A stretch of DNA of 64,000 bases from M3007 sp031373665 (GTDB taxonomy: Bacteria > Bacteroidota > Bacteroidia > Chitinophagales > Saprospiraceae). The stretch lies in NCBI GenBank assembly GCA_031373665.1, contig JANMMZ010000012.1, positions 4,629 to 68,628 on the forward strand, written 5' to 3'. Below, piece by piece: positions 63,941 through 64,000 of this stretch. The notes under the pieces are model-generated. The model was not told where the DNA came from. It searched no databases and saw nothing but the letters and a program-made list of their open reading frames with translations. Numbering within the stretch: the stretch's first letter is position 1; each line of letters begins with the position of its first letter. The translations under genes and the position numbers were made by a program.

Positions 63941-64000
63941 AGACATGGGGATATTTTTCGATGTAAATTGAGGATAGAAAAATGTTTGAAGAGTTCATTG

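Larger units (their letters stand above)
63543..64000 (+). other. Probable leader region of a ribosomal RNA operon
   Basis: No gene is supported in these 458 bp. Two tandem consensus promoters (63651 and 63794), a T-arm-like element (63914-63926), a TATTGACAATA palindrome (63930-63940) and a terminal GAGTTCATTG (63991-64000) resembling the rrn boxA-type signal suggest that 16S rRNA begins just past the window end. The rRNA itself is not visible. Confidence 0.55.

Noticed and set aside
63582..63998. Minus-strand 138-codon frame at the window end
   Set aside because: It runs across two strong plus-strand promoters, is Phe/Ser/Leu-rich low complexity, and fits the antisense of an rRNA leader.

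Overview
The window reads as a chromosomal segment of a Bacteroidota bacterium, most likely of the class Saprospiria. Several things point there. Promoters have the Bacteroidota form TTG/TTTG - about 20 bp - TAnnTTTG, and clear Shine-Dalgarno sites are lacking. There are type IX secretion (T9SS) C-terminal sorting domains, SprB-repeat giant proteins and an STN/carboxypeptidase-regulatory TonB receptor. The SprB/OmpA fusion and the 488-residue helical protein are my reasons for preferring Saprospiria; this last step is inference. Gene density is high, strands alternate, and I see no prophage, insertion sequence, integrase or CRISPR array.

Layout. 0.5-6 kb: an NlpC/P60 lipoprotein, an ECF sigma factor with a tiny overlapping membrane protein, a conserved lipoprotein and a 1011-residue secreted helical protein. 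6-10.5 kb (minus): RlpA-SPOR, a DUF1573 protein, a GC-rich hairpin element, a DedA protein and argS. 10.5-17.7 kb: a lone non-catalytic M16 protein, the rod-shape cluster mreB-mreC-mreD-mrdA, then a Fic gene under a palindrome-flanked promoter where rodA is often found. 17.8-21.2 kb: a nine-repeat SprB T9SS cargo. 21.4-30 kb: a tail-anchored unknown, a subtilisin without signal peptide plus an S4 protein, OsmC, a DUF3857 transglutaminase and an Ntox23-like protein. 30-36 kb (minus): a lipoprotein, a broken Eco47II-type restriction gene, a SPOR protein, acpH, glgC and glgA. 36-48 kb: an unknown secreted protein, an isoaspartyl peptidase, a GT-C membrane protein, xseB, a VOC protein, a frameshifted T9SS protein, unknowns, a second SPOR membrane protein and a YgiB-like/YgiC/2H phosphoesterase operon. 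48-56.8 kb: a propeller/SprB/OmpA giant, an orphan response regulator, an SPFH protein and a DUF6345-like two-gene pair. 57-63.5 kb: a helical unknown, a TonB receptor, kbl, a candidate small RNA and purE. The last 350 bases hold two tandem consensus promoters and a boxA-like end, so the window probably stops inside the leader of a ribosomal RNA operon.

A shared theme is the cell envelope: wall hydrolysis (NlpC/P60, RlpA), wall synthesis (Mre/PBP2), three SPOR-domain proteins, an OmpA-type peptidoglycan anchor, T9SS surface proteins and several lipoproteins. Housekeeping genes (argS, glgA/glgC, kbl, purE, xseB) lie between them. Two genes are broken by single-base changes, one of them a restriction enzyme without a nearby methyltransferase. 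Many reading frames were shortened to an internal start because a -7 box overlaps the longest start or because a signal peptide begins there.
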